Assembly (NCBI GenBank): GCA_032622095.1
Contig: CP136065.1
Span: forward strand, 93,257,343 to 93,321,342
DNA: 64,000 nucleotides
Source of the DNA: Siphonodentalium dalli
Lineage: Eukaryota; Mollusca; Scaphopoda; Gadilida; Siphonodentaliidae
Direction: 5' to 3'
Both the position numbers and the translations under genes were made by a program. The notes beneath the pieces were generated by a model. That model searched no databases and was not told the DNA's origin. It saw nothing but the letters and a program-made list of their open reading frames with translations. Shown here piece by piece: positions 54,530 through 64,000 of this stretch. The first letter of the stretch is position 1. The number at the start of each line of letters is the position of its first letter.

Positions 54530-55075
54530 GTCTCACGGACAATCTGTGAAACTTAACAGCTCTGACTCTCTGGCTAACACCTGTTGAGATCATACATGTA
54601 TTCCACTGGTACAAAACCTGTGAACTTTTTGATGTTTTGCCTGGGAACCTTATACAATCAAAAATATATCGCTGAGAATTTATTTCTTAGTTATCTGTTC
54701 CTTAATATTGCAATTCACTATAGGTGAAGGTCTCAACTTGAAATTTCCTGATATACATGTAAGTGACTTTGTGAACGATTTTGCTTTGCGTCGCTTACAA
54801 TTGTGGAATTTCTCCTGGGTAATTAATTCAATGTTTATTGTGATATAGACTCACAAAAATCGCAGAAAAGAATGCAATTTCGAGTTGTGACCATCACCTA
54901 CAACATAGTACATTATTAAGGAGCAGATAATAATTAAGAAATATATTCCATGCATTATTTTTCAACTTTATCAGGTTCACTGTCAAAACTTCCCAGATTT
55001 TGTACTGGTGGCATATGATCTCTACAGGTGGTAGCCAGAGAAGATATTCATGGCATGATCTAGCTTGATAGATAT
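54530..55075. repeat. Inverted repeat of about 250-bp arms
   Basis: TCTCTGGCTAACACCTGTxGAGATCATA, the CACTGGTACAAAA block, a TTATTTCTTAxTTATCTGxTCCTTAATA block and ATAGGTGAxGGTC of 54560-54735 match the complement of 54875-55040 in reverse order. The centre lies near 54800. Ends and TSD are not resolved; it is probably an old palindromic MITE in gene B intron 1. Confidence 0.6.
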
Positions 55076-55650
55076 TAGGATTTATGAAATTCCCAGGTTC
55101 AAAATGTTCTCATACTGGGTTAGAACCATGGTTCTTATCCTCTTACCCTCAATCAAGAGTATAATTCAAGAGCCATTTAGAAATCAGAATAGGCTATCAT
55201 CCTGGGTGGTGATTCCTTTCATTACGCTGAGCTACAATGGGTAAATTACCCTGGGAAAAAATGAATGGAATGATTTTTGGTGACTGGATTAATCTAAAAA
55301 CAGCATACATGTAGTTACAACTGCGAAAAAAACATAATTTATTATTGAGGAAATTTGACAAAACTCACATTGGGCGTGTCAAACAGATGTAGACACAAGT
55401 AAATGAGCAAAAATATCTGACATGAAACCAACGAGAATTTTGACTTTCATCAAACAAACAAATATATCTAATTTTAGAACAACCTTGACACTAAGTTTCT
55501 AAAACTTTGGATAAATAATTTTAACTGTCAATAAATTGAATATTACATATTTATGACAAATTATTAAAAATAAAATCCATTTAATCCATTTAATAATTAC
55601 AATATTTTCCATGTGCTTTCTCAGTTGACAACCGATATTCACAGGGACAG

Positions 55651-56100
55651 TGATGTCAGTGGCCGAGTGGATAGCGCACTGGTCTCTTGTGCTAAAGGTC
55701 CGGGGATCGATTCCCGGTCGGGTATTCAGACAAAAATCCAAACTTTGTCAGATTACCACGTTGTATGACTGAAAAGTCTCATTCGTGATCACACAATATA
55801 TATCCGAATGAAAAACTGACGAATTCCCTTCATGGCGACATCATGTCCAGATTATGTTGCTGTGAGTGCGGTACGCTGTCGGATCGGGAGCCGACATAAA
55901 TGGCTGACCCGTGTACATGGGTGACTATGTCGAGACCTGGACCCTGTCTGTAATGCCCAAAAAGGGAGTTGACAGGTAATTCTAGATAGAGATAGATTGG
56001 ATAGACATTACAATACGCATGAGGCATAGCCCGTCGTATTTATGCCTCGTCATTCCCCATTGTAATTTCATTAGCCATTGTAGCCGAGCGTAATGAATGG
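55651..56100 (+). repeat. tRNA-derived SINE candidate
   Basis: An A box TGGCCGAGTGG at 55660-55670 and a B box-like GGATCGATTCC at 55704-55714 are spaced as in a tRNA gene, followed by GGTCGGG. A tRNA-unrelated body of a few hundred bases follows and no mature tRNA cloverleaf with acceptor stem closes cleanly, so a SINE head is more likely than a tRNA gene. The right end is not defined; a G15 run lies at 56151. Confidence 0.55.
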
Positions 56101-56445
56101 AATCGCCCCAAGGACTGTAGTGTAAGGGAATAATTGGAGTGCAAGGCAGTGGGGGGGGGGGGGGGTGAGAATGGAATTTTGTAGAACTTGGGAGTTAATT
56201 GATGCATTTTTAAATCTTTGTGGGGCTGGGTTAAATAATATTAATTGATTAAGCAGTTATTGATCAAGTTCCAAGCTCCCGTCATTCAAGGAGAGGTGCA
56301 GTTGGAATTCCCAATGTGTACACCCTCCTGTACACCCCAACCGAGACACTCTAGCCACGTCCCTTGTGATCATTGAAACATTTGCGCAACATGGGGAGTC
56401 TGTTTATGAATATAGTATCGCATTATACTTGCTACTAAATATTAC

Positions 56446-56476
56446 CAAGACGCTCATCCGTTGGAATGATGCTCAT
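56446..56476 (-). CDS. Gene B, first coding exon, MSIIPTDERL
   Basis: On the minus strand ATG at 56476 (TTATGAG context) opens MSIIPTDERL and reaches G|GTAATA. The last base plus AG of exon 2 gives Glu. All three frames have stops just upstream, which fits a 5' untranslated part; a TCTGTTCTTTCAG acceptor at 56498 suggests either a further 5' noncoding exon or chance. Predicted product of all six exons: about 152 residues, N-terminal helix, central basic part, Cys/Gln-rich C-terminus. No signal peptide is seen, so it is probably intracellular (inference). Confidence 0.5.
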
Positions 56477-56579
56477 AATGTTAATAAACCGCTGTCACTG
56501 AAAGAACAGACCAAACTTCCCAACCTTTGTCAGGCAACTTGCCTTCGCATTCTATTTTTAGTCTATGGCATTTTGCAGG

Positions 56580-56790
56580 CGGTCACGTGATCTATATTCG
56601 GTACATTCCGGATATCTCCGCCATTCGGCTGCTACAATTTAGACCGAGTGCCGAGAACTGACGCGGTCCGAGTAGTCTTGATTGACAACCGTCTTGTTGC
56701 TTGGAGTCAGGTCCGTCCTGGTTACGTTCCGAGAGGCAAGATGGTATTGCGTACGAAAGGATTGATGGCTTCGATTTGGTGTCACCCTTG
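56580..56790. promoter_or_regulatory. CpG-containing candidate promoter region
   Basis: This stretch is richer in CG dinucleotides (CCGGATATCTCCGCC, ACGCGGTCCGAG, GTCCGTCCTGG, TTACGTTCCG) than the surrounding AT-rich DNA and lies directly upstream of gene B exon 1. A TCACGTGA E-box sits at 56583-56590. A plus-strand frame from ATG 56648 is open for 61 codons and could mark a divergent transcript. No TATA box is convincing. Confidence 0.35.
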
Positions 56791-56883
56791 CACCATAGCA
56801 GAAAAAATCATTTATTTAGTGTCGAAATCCTGATGTGATTTAGGGGCTAGAGCAAACCCCAAAATAATTTTCAATTGTTATTA

Positions 56884-58623
56884 GTCCAGGAGATATTGGT
56901 CGACATCTGCACCCCCCAGGACTCAACTTCACCCCACTAATTTTCTTTCTTAATGTCTCCTCTTATTTTTTTCGGTTGTTAACAAGAAAAAAAAGTGGCC
57001 GCAGAGACTCCAGACAATATGGCGTCAATCATGGCGGCCATTTTTTTATATGCACCGGCCAGGTCTCTTTGATCGCCGTTATAGTAAAGATTGTATCACA
57101 TGCGGTCTTGTTTTCCGCTCGATTCGTTAAAAACTAATATACAACCCTTACAAATTAGCAAAAACTCCGACACCAGAATCCAATATGGCCGCCGAAATGT
57201 GAAAATATGCTATTTTTCTGACGTTTCACCACCTTTCGTTTGTCTCTGTGGGAAACTATTGGCATCTTGGCGTGATGTTATACATTTATCGTATAGAAGA
57301 GTCATTGGCGAATACATGGGGACACTAATATACATTCATGACATTCAGTGCGGGATATTTTTGTCCGATATCACGTTTTCCCAAATGCCTGTATAATAGC
57401 TAGGTCAAAGTCGAATCTACGTTAATAACGCAATGTTATGTTTCGAATCAATGAATGTTATTGCTATCATAACAACACCCATGCATATATATGTGCAGGA
57501 GATACTCGAGCTAGGATTCCTCTTATACCTGAGTTGAGGAATATTCACCCAAATCCAAGATGGCGGCCAAAATGGCCACCAGAAATAAAAATTCGCTATT
57601 GAAAACCATTTCTTGCATGAGATGTAAGGTAATTACTTCACCTCAGTAGGCTATTTCCAACTCAACTGTAAGCATGGGTGGAGTTGTCTCGACAATAATG
57701 CCCAATGATGTGAATATGAGGGAATTTCGGTGATTTTTCAAAATCTGTCCGCCATTGTGGGCGCCATTTTGAATTTGGGGGACTTTTATTTGGATATGGT
57801 ACAAGGAAAGTTCTTCGCCTAAGTGTTCCCAACTCACAATAGTAAGCAGGTGTGGAGTTGTCATGGCAATAATGTTCACTGATGTTCAAATCAGCGATTT
57901 TCGGCGAATTTTTATTTCCGGTGGCCATTTTGGCCGCCATCTTGGATTTGGGTGAATATTCCTCAACTCAGGTATAAGAGGAATCCTAGCTCGAGTATCT
58001 CCTGCAGATATATATGCATGGGTGTTGTTATGATAGCAATAACATTCATTGATTCGAAACATTACATCGCGTTAACTAGTAGTAGTGTCTATTCGGCTTT
58101 GACATATTATACTGGCATTTGGGAAAACGTGATATCTGACAAAAATATCCCACAATGAATGTATATTATCATCCCCATGTGTTCGCCAATGACTCTTCTA
58201 TACGATAAATGTATAACATCACGCCAAGATGCCAATATTTTCCCACAGAGACAAACGAAATGTGGTGAAATGTCAGAAAAATAGCACATTTTCACATTTC
58301 GGCGGCCATCTTGGTCGCCATATTGGATTCTGTTGTCGTATTTTTGACTAATTTGTAAGGGTTGTATATTAGCATAACGAATCGAGCGGAAAACAAGACC
58401 GCATGTGATATCATCTTTACTATAACGGCGATCAAAGAGACCTGTTGCATATACAAAAATGGCCGCCACGATGGACGCCATCTTGTCTGGAGTCTCTGCG
58501 GCCACTTTTTTTTCTTGTTAACAACCGAAAAAAATTAGAGGAGATATTAAGAAAGAAAATTAGTGGGGTGAAGATGAGTCCTGTGGGGGGGGGGGTGCAG
58601 AGGTCGACCAATATCTCCTGGAC
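56884..58623. mobile_element. 1.7-kb TA-flanked element with 700-bp inverted arms
   Basis: The arms 56884-57592 and about 57880-58623 are inverted copies starting GTCCAGGAGATATTGGTCGA. TA lies at 56882-56883 and 58624-58625. The central spacer contains a 171-bp tandem duplication (57660 and 57831, GGAGTTGTC block). AAxATGGCGGCC words recur in both arms. Long open frames here are mirror pairs of the arms, not genes. Class not assigned. Confidence 0.8.
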
Positions 58624-58639
58624 TATATGAGTACCGTAC

Positions 58640-60020
58640 AAGTGTAGAAGAGGCTGCTTTTCTGTAATATCAAGAGACATAACTCTAATCGAATATGCAC
58701 ATATGCAACCTGGATGCATATCATGGAACTTTAGTGGAGTAGCTTAACAAAAAATCGTTAACTTTTTTTGGATTAAAGCATGAAACTTTCAGGGTTTTTG
58801 GACGTGACGAAAAATCGTTCACTTTTGGATGGAATCATGAAACTTTCAGGGTTGGTTGGGTATGTGCATGGTCCTCATCAATCAGTTAGCTGGTTCCAGG
58901 TTTCTGGTGAGTCGGCGGGTGACCCCTTGACCTTCAAATTGACCTTGACATTTCGAAAATTTGAGATTTAGGGGTATCTATTTTGTATCGAATATAATAG
59001 CTATATTAAATGATATACATACATTGGAGATTTTTTGTCGAAGCGATACCATAGATGTCCGCCTTTGTATCCACATTCAATTTGTCTATGATAATCCAAA
59101 ATGGCCGCTATAATGGACGCCAAAATATAAAAAAATACGTTTTTTCACTAATATCTTTAAAATCAGTTCCTGCTTTTTGAAACTGTTTGCGAATTGCAAC
59201 TTTATTTTGTATTGGTCATGTTAACTGAACATTGGAGCAATAAAATATGCCATTCGTGGCTCCCTGCCAACTCCGACCCCTTAAAAATTCGATTTTACAG
59301 ACGGAAAGTGATATAAAAATTTACAAAAAATCACCATTGGGATTCTAGTCATATTTCGTCAAGAAATGTGAAGAACTGAGCAATCTAAGTGACAAATTCA
59401 ATTTCTTATGAATATTCCAACTCAATTGTACCCAAATTGTCAATTTGGCTCAAAATGGCAGCCAAAATGGCAGCCAGAATATGGAAAATTGTAAATATTG
59501 CACAGCGAGTCACGCAACCGCATACCAGTTGTGGTTGATGAAAAAACATGACTATTCTGTCTTATATATATTGAATACTATCATTTCTGATGCACCTTGG
59601 TTAATTGTTACTATTTTAAACACTGAAATTACCAGAATTATTGGATTTTTCTATCACAAACTTGACATTAAAATTGGCAACAATTTTTTTTTAGTAAAAT
59701 GGTATCGAAGGTCTTTATTGTCTTGATCTGTCTTAAATGGGTCTCACTTATCTGTTTTTGGACAAAATTACTCAAGATGGTTTGCAAAATGGCAGCCAAA
59801 TTTGGTAAAACAAATTATTTTTCATATATATCCTGAATATTATTCTCTGATGTTCCGAAAGGTAGCAAATTGTGACTCACTTTGTATTAACCATGTTACT
59901 TATGAGGCATGACAAATTAATTATAAACGATGTTGTACGGAATTTTGCCGAAAACTTCTTTTGGGATTCTGACCATGTTTTGTACGGAAATGGACAGAAC
60001 TTTGAAACTGAACTGAAAGG
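58640..60020. repeat. Degenerate repeat-rich region with AAATGGC[AG]GCC words
   Basis: AAAATGGCxGCCA-type words recur at 59100, 59452, 59465 and 59787, and AAAATCGTTxACTTTT with CATGAAACTTTCAGGGTT is tandemly repeated at 58765-58850. It is related in wording to the arms of the element at 56884. No gene is supported. Confidence 0.45.
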
Positions 60021-60194
60021 GGCATTATTATGAGACTATGACAATAAAATTGTGGCTCATTGGCATCGAAATGACTAATGTCAGGAAAACGTTTCCCCAA
60101 TTGTGCATATAAACCACCACCAGGATGTAGAACTCTCTGACATTACCTCTACATCGATTAACATATCCCTGAGTTATTGTGTAAATTCGCTCCA

Positions 60195-60365
60195 TATATA
60201 CATAAACACCACATGAATGACCATGTAGCCATTCGTTTTTACACATACGCTTCACACATGACCATACAGCCATACTTAGGTAAACCCTTACACCACGCAC
60301 TTGACTATATAGCCATGCAGGTATACCTCTGAGCCTCACCCACGACCGTATAATCACTCTATATA
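60195..60365 (+). repeat. Degenerate minisatellite of about 47 bp
   Basis: CACATGAxxGACCATxTAGCCATxC segments recur about every 45-50 bp (60210, 60255, 60302, 60348). The minus strand is open across the array and repeats RGVRVYL- and VKRM-like words, a by-product of a unit length near a multiple of three. Confidence 0.55.
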
Positions 60366-60889
60366 TGTTATTGTGGCTAAGGGACTCCACTACTTTACTT
60401 ATACTATTTTCCAGTTTTTTTTACTATGGGAATGTGAGAATGGCTCTCGGGTTTTGGATATTCAGATATAACTTTATGTACATAATTCTTCAAAAGTGAA
60501 TCAATACCCAAGAAGCTGTGTTGTTAATTTGGTGGTATACTGTGTATTCAAACCACAGGTAGACCACTAAGTCTTGTCTCTCATATATTACAATTTTGTT
60601 GATATTATTAAGGGAGTTTCAATAAATGTCACAAGGGCTCCAATGGGACCAAGACAGAACAATTTTGTCAGTACGTTTCTAGCTCTCAAGTACTCCAAGA
60701 TGAAACATTTTAATCAGAGTATACTCACCAACATGTCTAACTGAGAGACCATGTAAATAAATTCCACCATTAAGCTGGAGTTGTCATTTTATTTTTGGAA
60801 CGCTCATGAATTGGAATCTGGGATTAATAGAGGAGAGATTATACCAGACATAATTATAGTATATCCATCAACAATTTTTGGGTTAAAGA

Positions 60890-61405
60890 TGCATAATCCG
60901 AATTTACGTTCCCAAATTACTATTTCTTGTGGCTTCGGGGGTACAAAATATTTTATTCCAGTTGAGGAACCCACCCATCAAAGCTGAGAGTGGTCATATA
61001 TCGATTTTTGTTATTTCTCGAGATATGTAATTTTTGGCGCCCTGGCAATTATTCGTCAAGACGACGGTATCGGACCAAATTGCGGATGAAGATGGATAAT
61101 TCCAAAATCAAGTGGCTTTGGTGTTAGATATTTGACAAATCGGCCAAATTTCGTTGAACAAAATGTTGATAATTAAAAATATTTGTCGAGTCGAGGGACC
61201 CACCCATGCGAATGAAGATGGATAACTCTAAAATCGGCATCTTCGTCGGTTTGACCACGTGCTTCTGGTCCACAAAACAATATAAATAGCAAACTTCAAA
61301 AATCGATATCTAATCAGCCTGAGCTTAAATGGGTGGGATCCTCGACTCGAATCAAATATTTTTTTACCACCGAAGCCAAAGAAATAGTAATTTAGGGGCG
61401 ACTCA
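60890..61405. repeat. Inverted repeat, 100-bp arms, copy of the window-start repeat
   Basis: AAATTACTATTTCTTGTGGCTTCGG...GGAACCCACCCATCAAAGCTGAG at 60904-60987 is the complement of 61311-61394. The right arm equals bases 1-45 of the window. The centre holds a GATGAAGATGGATAA block also seen at 25455. It is probably an old inverted-repeat transposon. Confidence 0.6.
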
Positions 61406-61429
61406 TCGGATTGAGTAGGCCCTACCTTT

Positions 61430-62295
61430 AACTCACACCTGAGTTTATTTTTTATCATTTAGGCCTAGTTCTTTCCTCGAATACTATTGATTGAAATATA
61501 TTTTCGAGCTGCCTTTAAGTTCTTGTTGTGCCCTGTTGTACATGATGGCCTCTTTAACCATTTTGTCTCCAATTTGTTTTTATGTCACGATTACTTTTAT
61601 GGGACGGTTTCTTTCCTCAGTTTGATATCCAATGATTTCGACTATAGATACGCCCTGTTTGTTTAGTGATAAACGTCTCCATGATTGTGGCGGACCTGGT
61701 TAGTTTTTGTCATCAAAATTATGACGAAAGTATAAAAGGGGCATACAATCACTCTAATTTTCGGATATATAAGGTTATCAAATATTGTCGATGTCCGATC
61801 ATTTTCCTGATATGAACAATATTCATCGTTCAAAACTTTCCTACGTCAGTGTAATTACCAGTTTCGCGCCGAAGTCGAACATTTTACTTTGAAATAGTGA
61901 TCCGTGACAGCAAGCTATAAGGTGCGTACGGTATATCGAATAGCAGGGCAAATAATCAACGATGATACAAGATACATGTATTTATTGTGATCGAATATTC
62001 CCCGACACAGTTACTAAATTACTGTAAATTAAGGTATAGTACTCCACAGACTAATGCTATATACGCACATTGTTTCATGTATAAATGTACATTTACATGC
62101 AATTACTATGCTTGGTCTTCACATATACGTCGTTGTGTCCTGATTCATATTAACATATAAAGTTTGTAAATAAACTGAATTGGGCGCATATATACAGTTA
62201 TATATCTCTCTTTGGGCCAAGCTCAATGCTCAAGTGCTAAGTCGTGTGGCCACTTGATCCATATATATAATTATGTTTATAGAAATGTAGTCATA
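61430..62295. other. No gene seen
   Basis: Mixed sequence without supported exons or repeat ends. Confidence 0.35.
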
Positions 62296-62312
62296 TCACT
62301 GGGGGGGGGGGG

Positions 62313-62605
62313 CACCGCTCCTCATTGCCGCTCCTGCTAAATACGTCCGAAATCGCATAATCGTCCAATGCTCAAAATGTGAGGTTCCTGTGCGTTTCCG
62401 ACGAGAGAAAGTCTACCATGTCCAGAAAATGAGCTCAGGAAGCGTAAATGTGAGAAGTTTATATAAGAAAATTATACGTTTCTCCCTCAATAAAAAGCCA
62501 TTTTGTATATGTAAAGCGGCTCTTGGTCCGCAGGATTCAATAAAAAATTTCCCAACCTCAATATTTCCAGTGCTTTTTACTATAACAAATCTGAAAGCAT
62601 TCTGA
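62313..62605 (+). CDS. Open frame with a CxxC motif, uncertain
   Basis: After a G12 run the plus strand is open for about 97 codons, including AAPAKYVRNRIIVQCSKCEV, PVRFRREKVYHVQKMSSGS and VNVRSLYKKIIRFSLNKKPF, to TGA at 62605. The CSKC pair and basic run look protein-like. No upstream ATG or acceptor is convincing; a donor AGC|GTAAAT follows MSSGS. The minus strand is also open. It may be an exon or a transposon relic. Confidence 0.25.
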
Positions 62606-63200
62606 GCGGAACGTGTGCTCAATTTTACTACAATAATCATGCAGTTTATTGTCATATTAGTATTGTCTTTAATATGGCCGATTAGAATCCTTGTCATGTG
62701 GGGTTCGTAAGTTTGTTAAAACAAGTTTTATAAAATATCACAAAATTATACGTTGCCTTTGCGATAACAAGCTACCCGACGGGTGCGAATTCGGCTCAAG
62801 TGCACTGGTCAGTGCGAAATAGTCATCTCAGTGTGCTTTCATGTTGATTTCGATGCTTCAGGGTTTCCATGAAGCTATTTTTGCTGATATGCAGGGACGT
62901 GGCACCGGAGATAGTATCATAGGGGTCCATTCCACCAACAGGGACGTGGCGATAGGGGAGTTTATTTGGGGGGGGGGGGTCTCACCCTCCAACTGTGGTC
63001 AAAATGTTCAAAAGGTGGAAATTTTAAGCCTCACACATCATTTGTTGGAAATTGTATACCTTATTGGTTGAAATTGATATTCCAACAACTAATTAGTGGG
63101 ACATGTGTTGTTTTAGACCAACTCTAAAAATTTGTTCAATATTTAGTCCAAATATTGGTCTGAAATTGCTATCAATTGGAAATATACCAACATTAGGTGG

Positions 63201-63364
63201 TATGTCCTTCAAGTAAGAATACACTAACCATAACTCGAGCCCTAACTCTAGCCCTAGCACTAACCCTAACCTTAACCCTAACCCTAACCCCAACTCTAAC
63301 ACATATGGAGAATGGAGGGTGGTGGCCGTGGTGCGTGGTTTCGTGTATTCTTACATGAAGGATA
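63201..63364 (+). repeat. Interstitial telomere-like repeat inside an inverted repeat
   Basis: 63226-63300 is a run of about 10 degenerate CCCTAA hexamers (TAACCCTAACCTTAACCC). It is bracketed by ATGTCCTTCAAGTAAGAATA at 63202 and its complement TATTCTTACATGAAGGATAT-like at 63345, with ATTAGGTGGT on both outer sides. TTAGGG is the common metazoan telomere unit. Confidence 0.8.
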
Positions 63365-63414
63365 TACTCATTAGGTGGTGTCAGGTTGGCTGGAAATTTC
63401 AAATCCAGTGGTCC

Positions 63415-63640
63415 ACTATTTTAACTCCTCTGGGCGGCGGCCATTTTGAATCCGATGTGTTTGGTGAATATATGGTGTGTCTTGGAGGCCACATACACCA
63501 CTCTTTCTTTGACCTAAATCGGTAAAGGGCCGAGAACTGGCATGTGTTCCTATTTGAATCCATCTGGACGGCGGCCATGTTGGATCTGGGTGCATGGGGT
63601 GTGTGTGGAAAGAGAGGATTGCGGCCACACTACAACAACC
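63415..63640 (+). repeat. Direct duplication with GGCGGCCAT words, about 140 bp apart
   Basis: CTGGGCGGCGGCCATTTTGAATC...GGTGTGTCTTGGAGGCCACA at 63429-63495 recurs as CTGGACGGCGGCCATGTTGGATC...GGTGTGTGTGGAAAG at 63565-63613. It resembles the GGCGGCC-rich arms of the element at 56884. Confidence 0.5.
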
Positions 63641-64000
63641 TTTATTTGAGTGAAATATTAAAAATTTCAAATAAAGAATAGAAGTCACATTGTGATTGGT
63701 TTGTCGAAAAAACCTCCTTAGTTGACGTACACTGGCCATTCATGCCAAATGTCAGGCTTGCATCATATAGTGAACGATTCTTTTACTATTTGACACTGAG
63801 CCGCCTTATATATTTTCTAATGGTATATGACAGCTACATGTATATTTGCTCTGCAAAGAGACAAATACACAAATATTAGATAAAATGTCATTATGCTCGT
63901 CTATAACGCCTATAATTTAATAAATTAATGAAGAATTGTGGGCAATATCGAAATTATTTATCGTGGGTGCGCTCTGGAGCCTATCAGTTTTGCTCGTTTT

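Noticed and set aside
55651-55730. A functional tRNA gene
   Set aside because: A and B boxes are present, but no closing acceptor stem or credible anticodon stem-loop can be drawn, and a long tRNA-unrelated body follows. A SINE head is more likely.
57091-58505. Long open frames in the 56.9-58.6 kb element
   Set aside because: The plus and minus frames are mirror copies from the inverted arms, without splice sites or domains.

Overview
The window is AT-rich, intron-containing animal DNA. It is most likely from a marine invertebrate; a mollusc or other lophotrochozoan is my best guess, at low confidence. The grounds are spliced coding exons with GT/AG borders, a TTAGGG-type interstitial telomeric patch, a tRNA-derived SINE candidate, frequent ACATGTA words, and a very dense load of short DNA transposons. 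There is no bacterial-style gene packing, no long intact ORF, and no rRNA gene.

Most of the window is transposon-derived. Several superfamilies can be told apart from termini plus target-site duplications (TSDs) read directly in the sequence: (i) TTAA-flanked, piggyBac-like elements that begin TTAACCCTTT, several of which carry a shared 70-bp hairpin cassette; (ii) hAT-like elements with 8-bp TSDs, including a palindromic MITE family starting CAAGCCTG and longer elements starting CAGGGGCGTAGG, CACTGTGG, TAGAGATGGGC or CACAGTTG; (iii) TA-flanked, Tc1/mariner-like MITEs starting CAGTAATGCCCTAA, plus other TA-flanked inverted-repeat elements; (iv) a 1.5-kb element with an 8-bp TSD and a decayed zinc-finger ORF; (v) a 5.4-kb foldback element with a satellite core and a 3-bp TSD. 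Nested insertions and filled/empty site pairs inside local duplications make several of these calls directly checkable.

Small genes with compatible exon phases sit between the repeats. Gene A (minus, about 12.3 to 7.5 kb) encodes a hydrophobic segment, a Gln/Glu-rich stretch, a second membrane segment and a Cys-containing region. Gene B (minus, about 56.5 to 42.4 kb) has six exons with matching phases and predicts a protein of about 152 residues; a CpG-containing region lies upstream of its first exon. Gene C is represented by one terminal exon (minus, 35.7 kb). Gene D (plus, about 37.5 to 38.5 kb, possibly with 5' exons from 31.8 or 33.0 kb) ends in a membrane-spanning tail. Further single exons lie at 27.2-27.4 kb and 52.2 kb (plus) and 34.1-34.2 kb (minus). 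I recognise none of these protein families, and all exon calls are by eye.

Layout: 0.4-7.3 kb nested transposons around the foldback element; 7.5-14.3 kb gene A riddled with MITEs; 14.3-16.7 kb featureless; 16.8-25 kb a chain of large inverted-repeat elements; 25.8-31.8 kb hAT and mariner elements and a triplicated block; 33-38.5 kb genes C and D; 39.2-43.6 kb a tandem segmental duplication with four informative insertions; 42.4-56.5 kb gene B, its introns filled with repeats; 56.9-64 kb inverted-repeat elements, minisatellites and the telomere-like patch.
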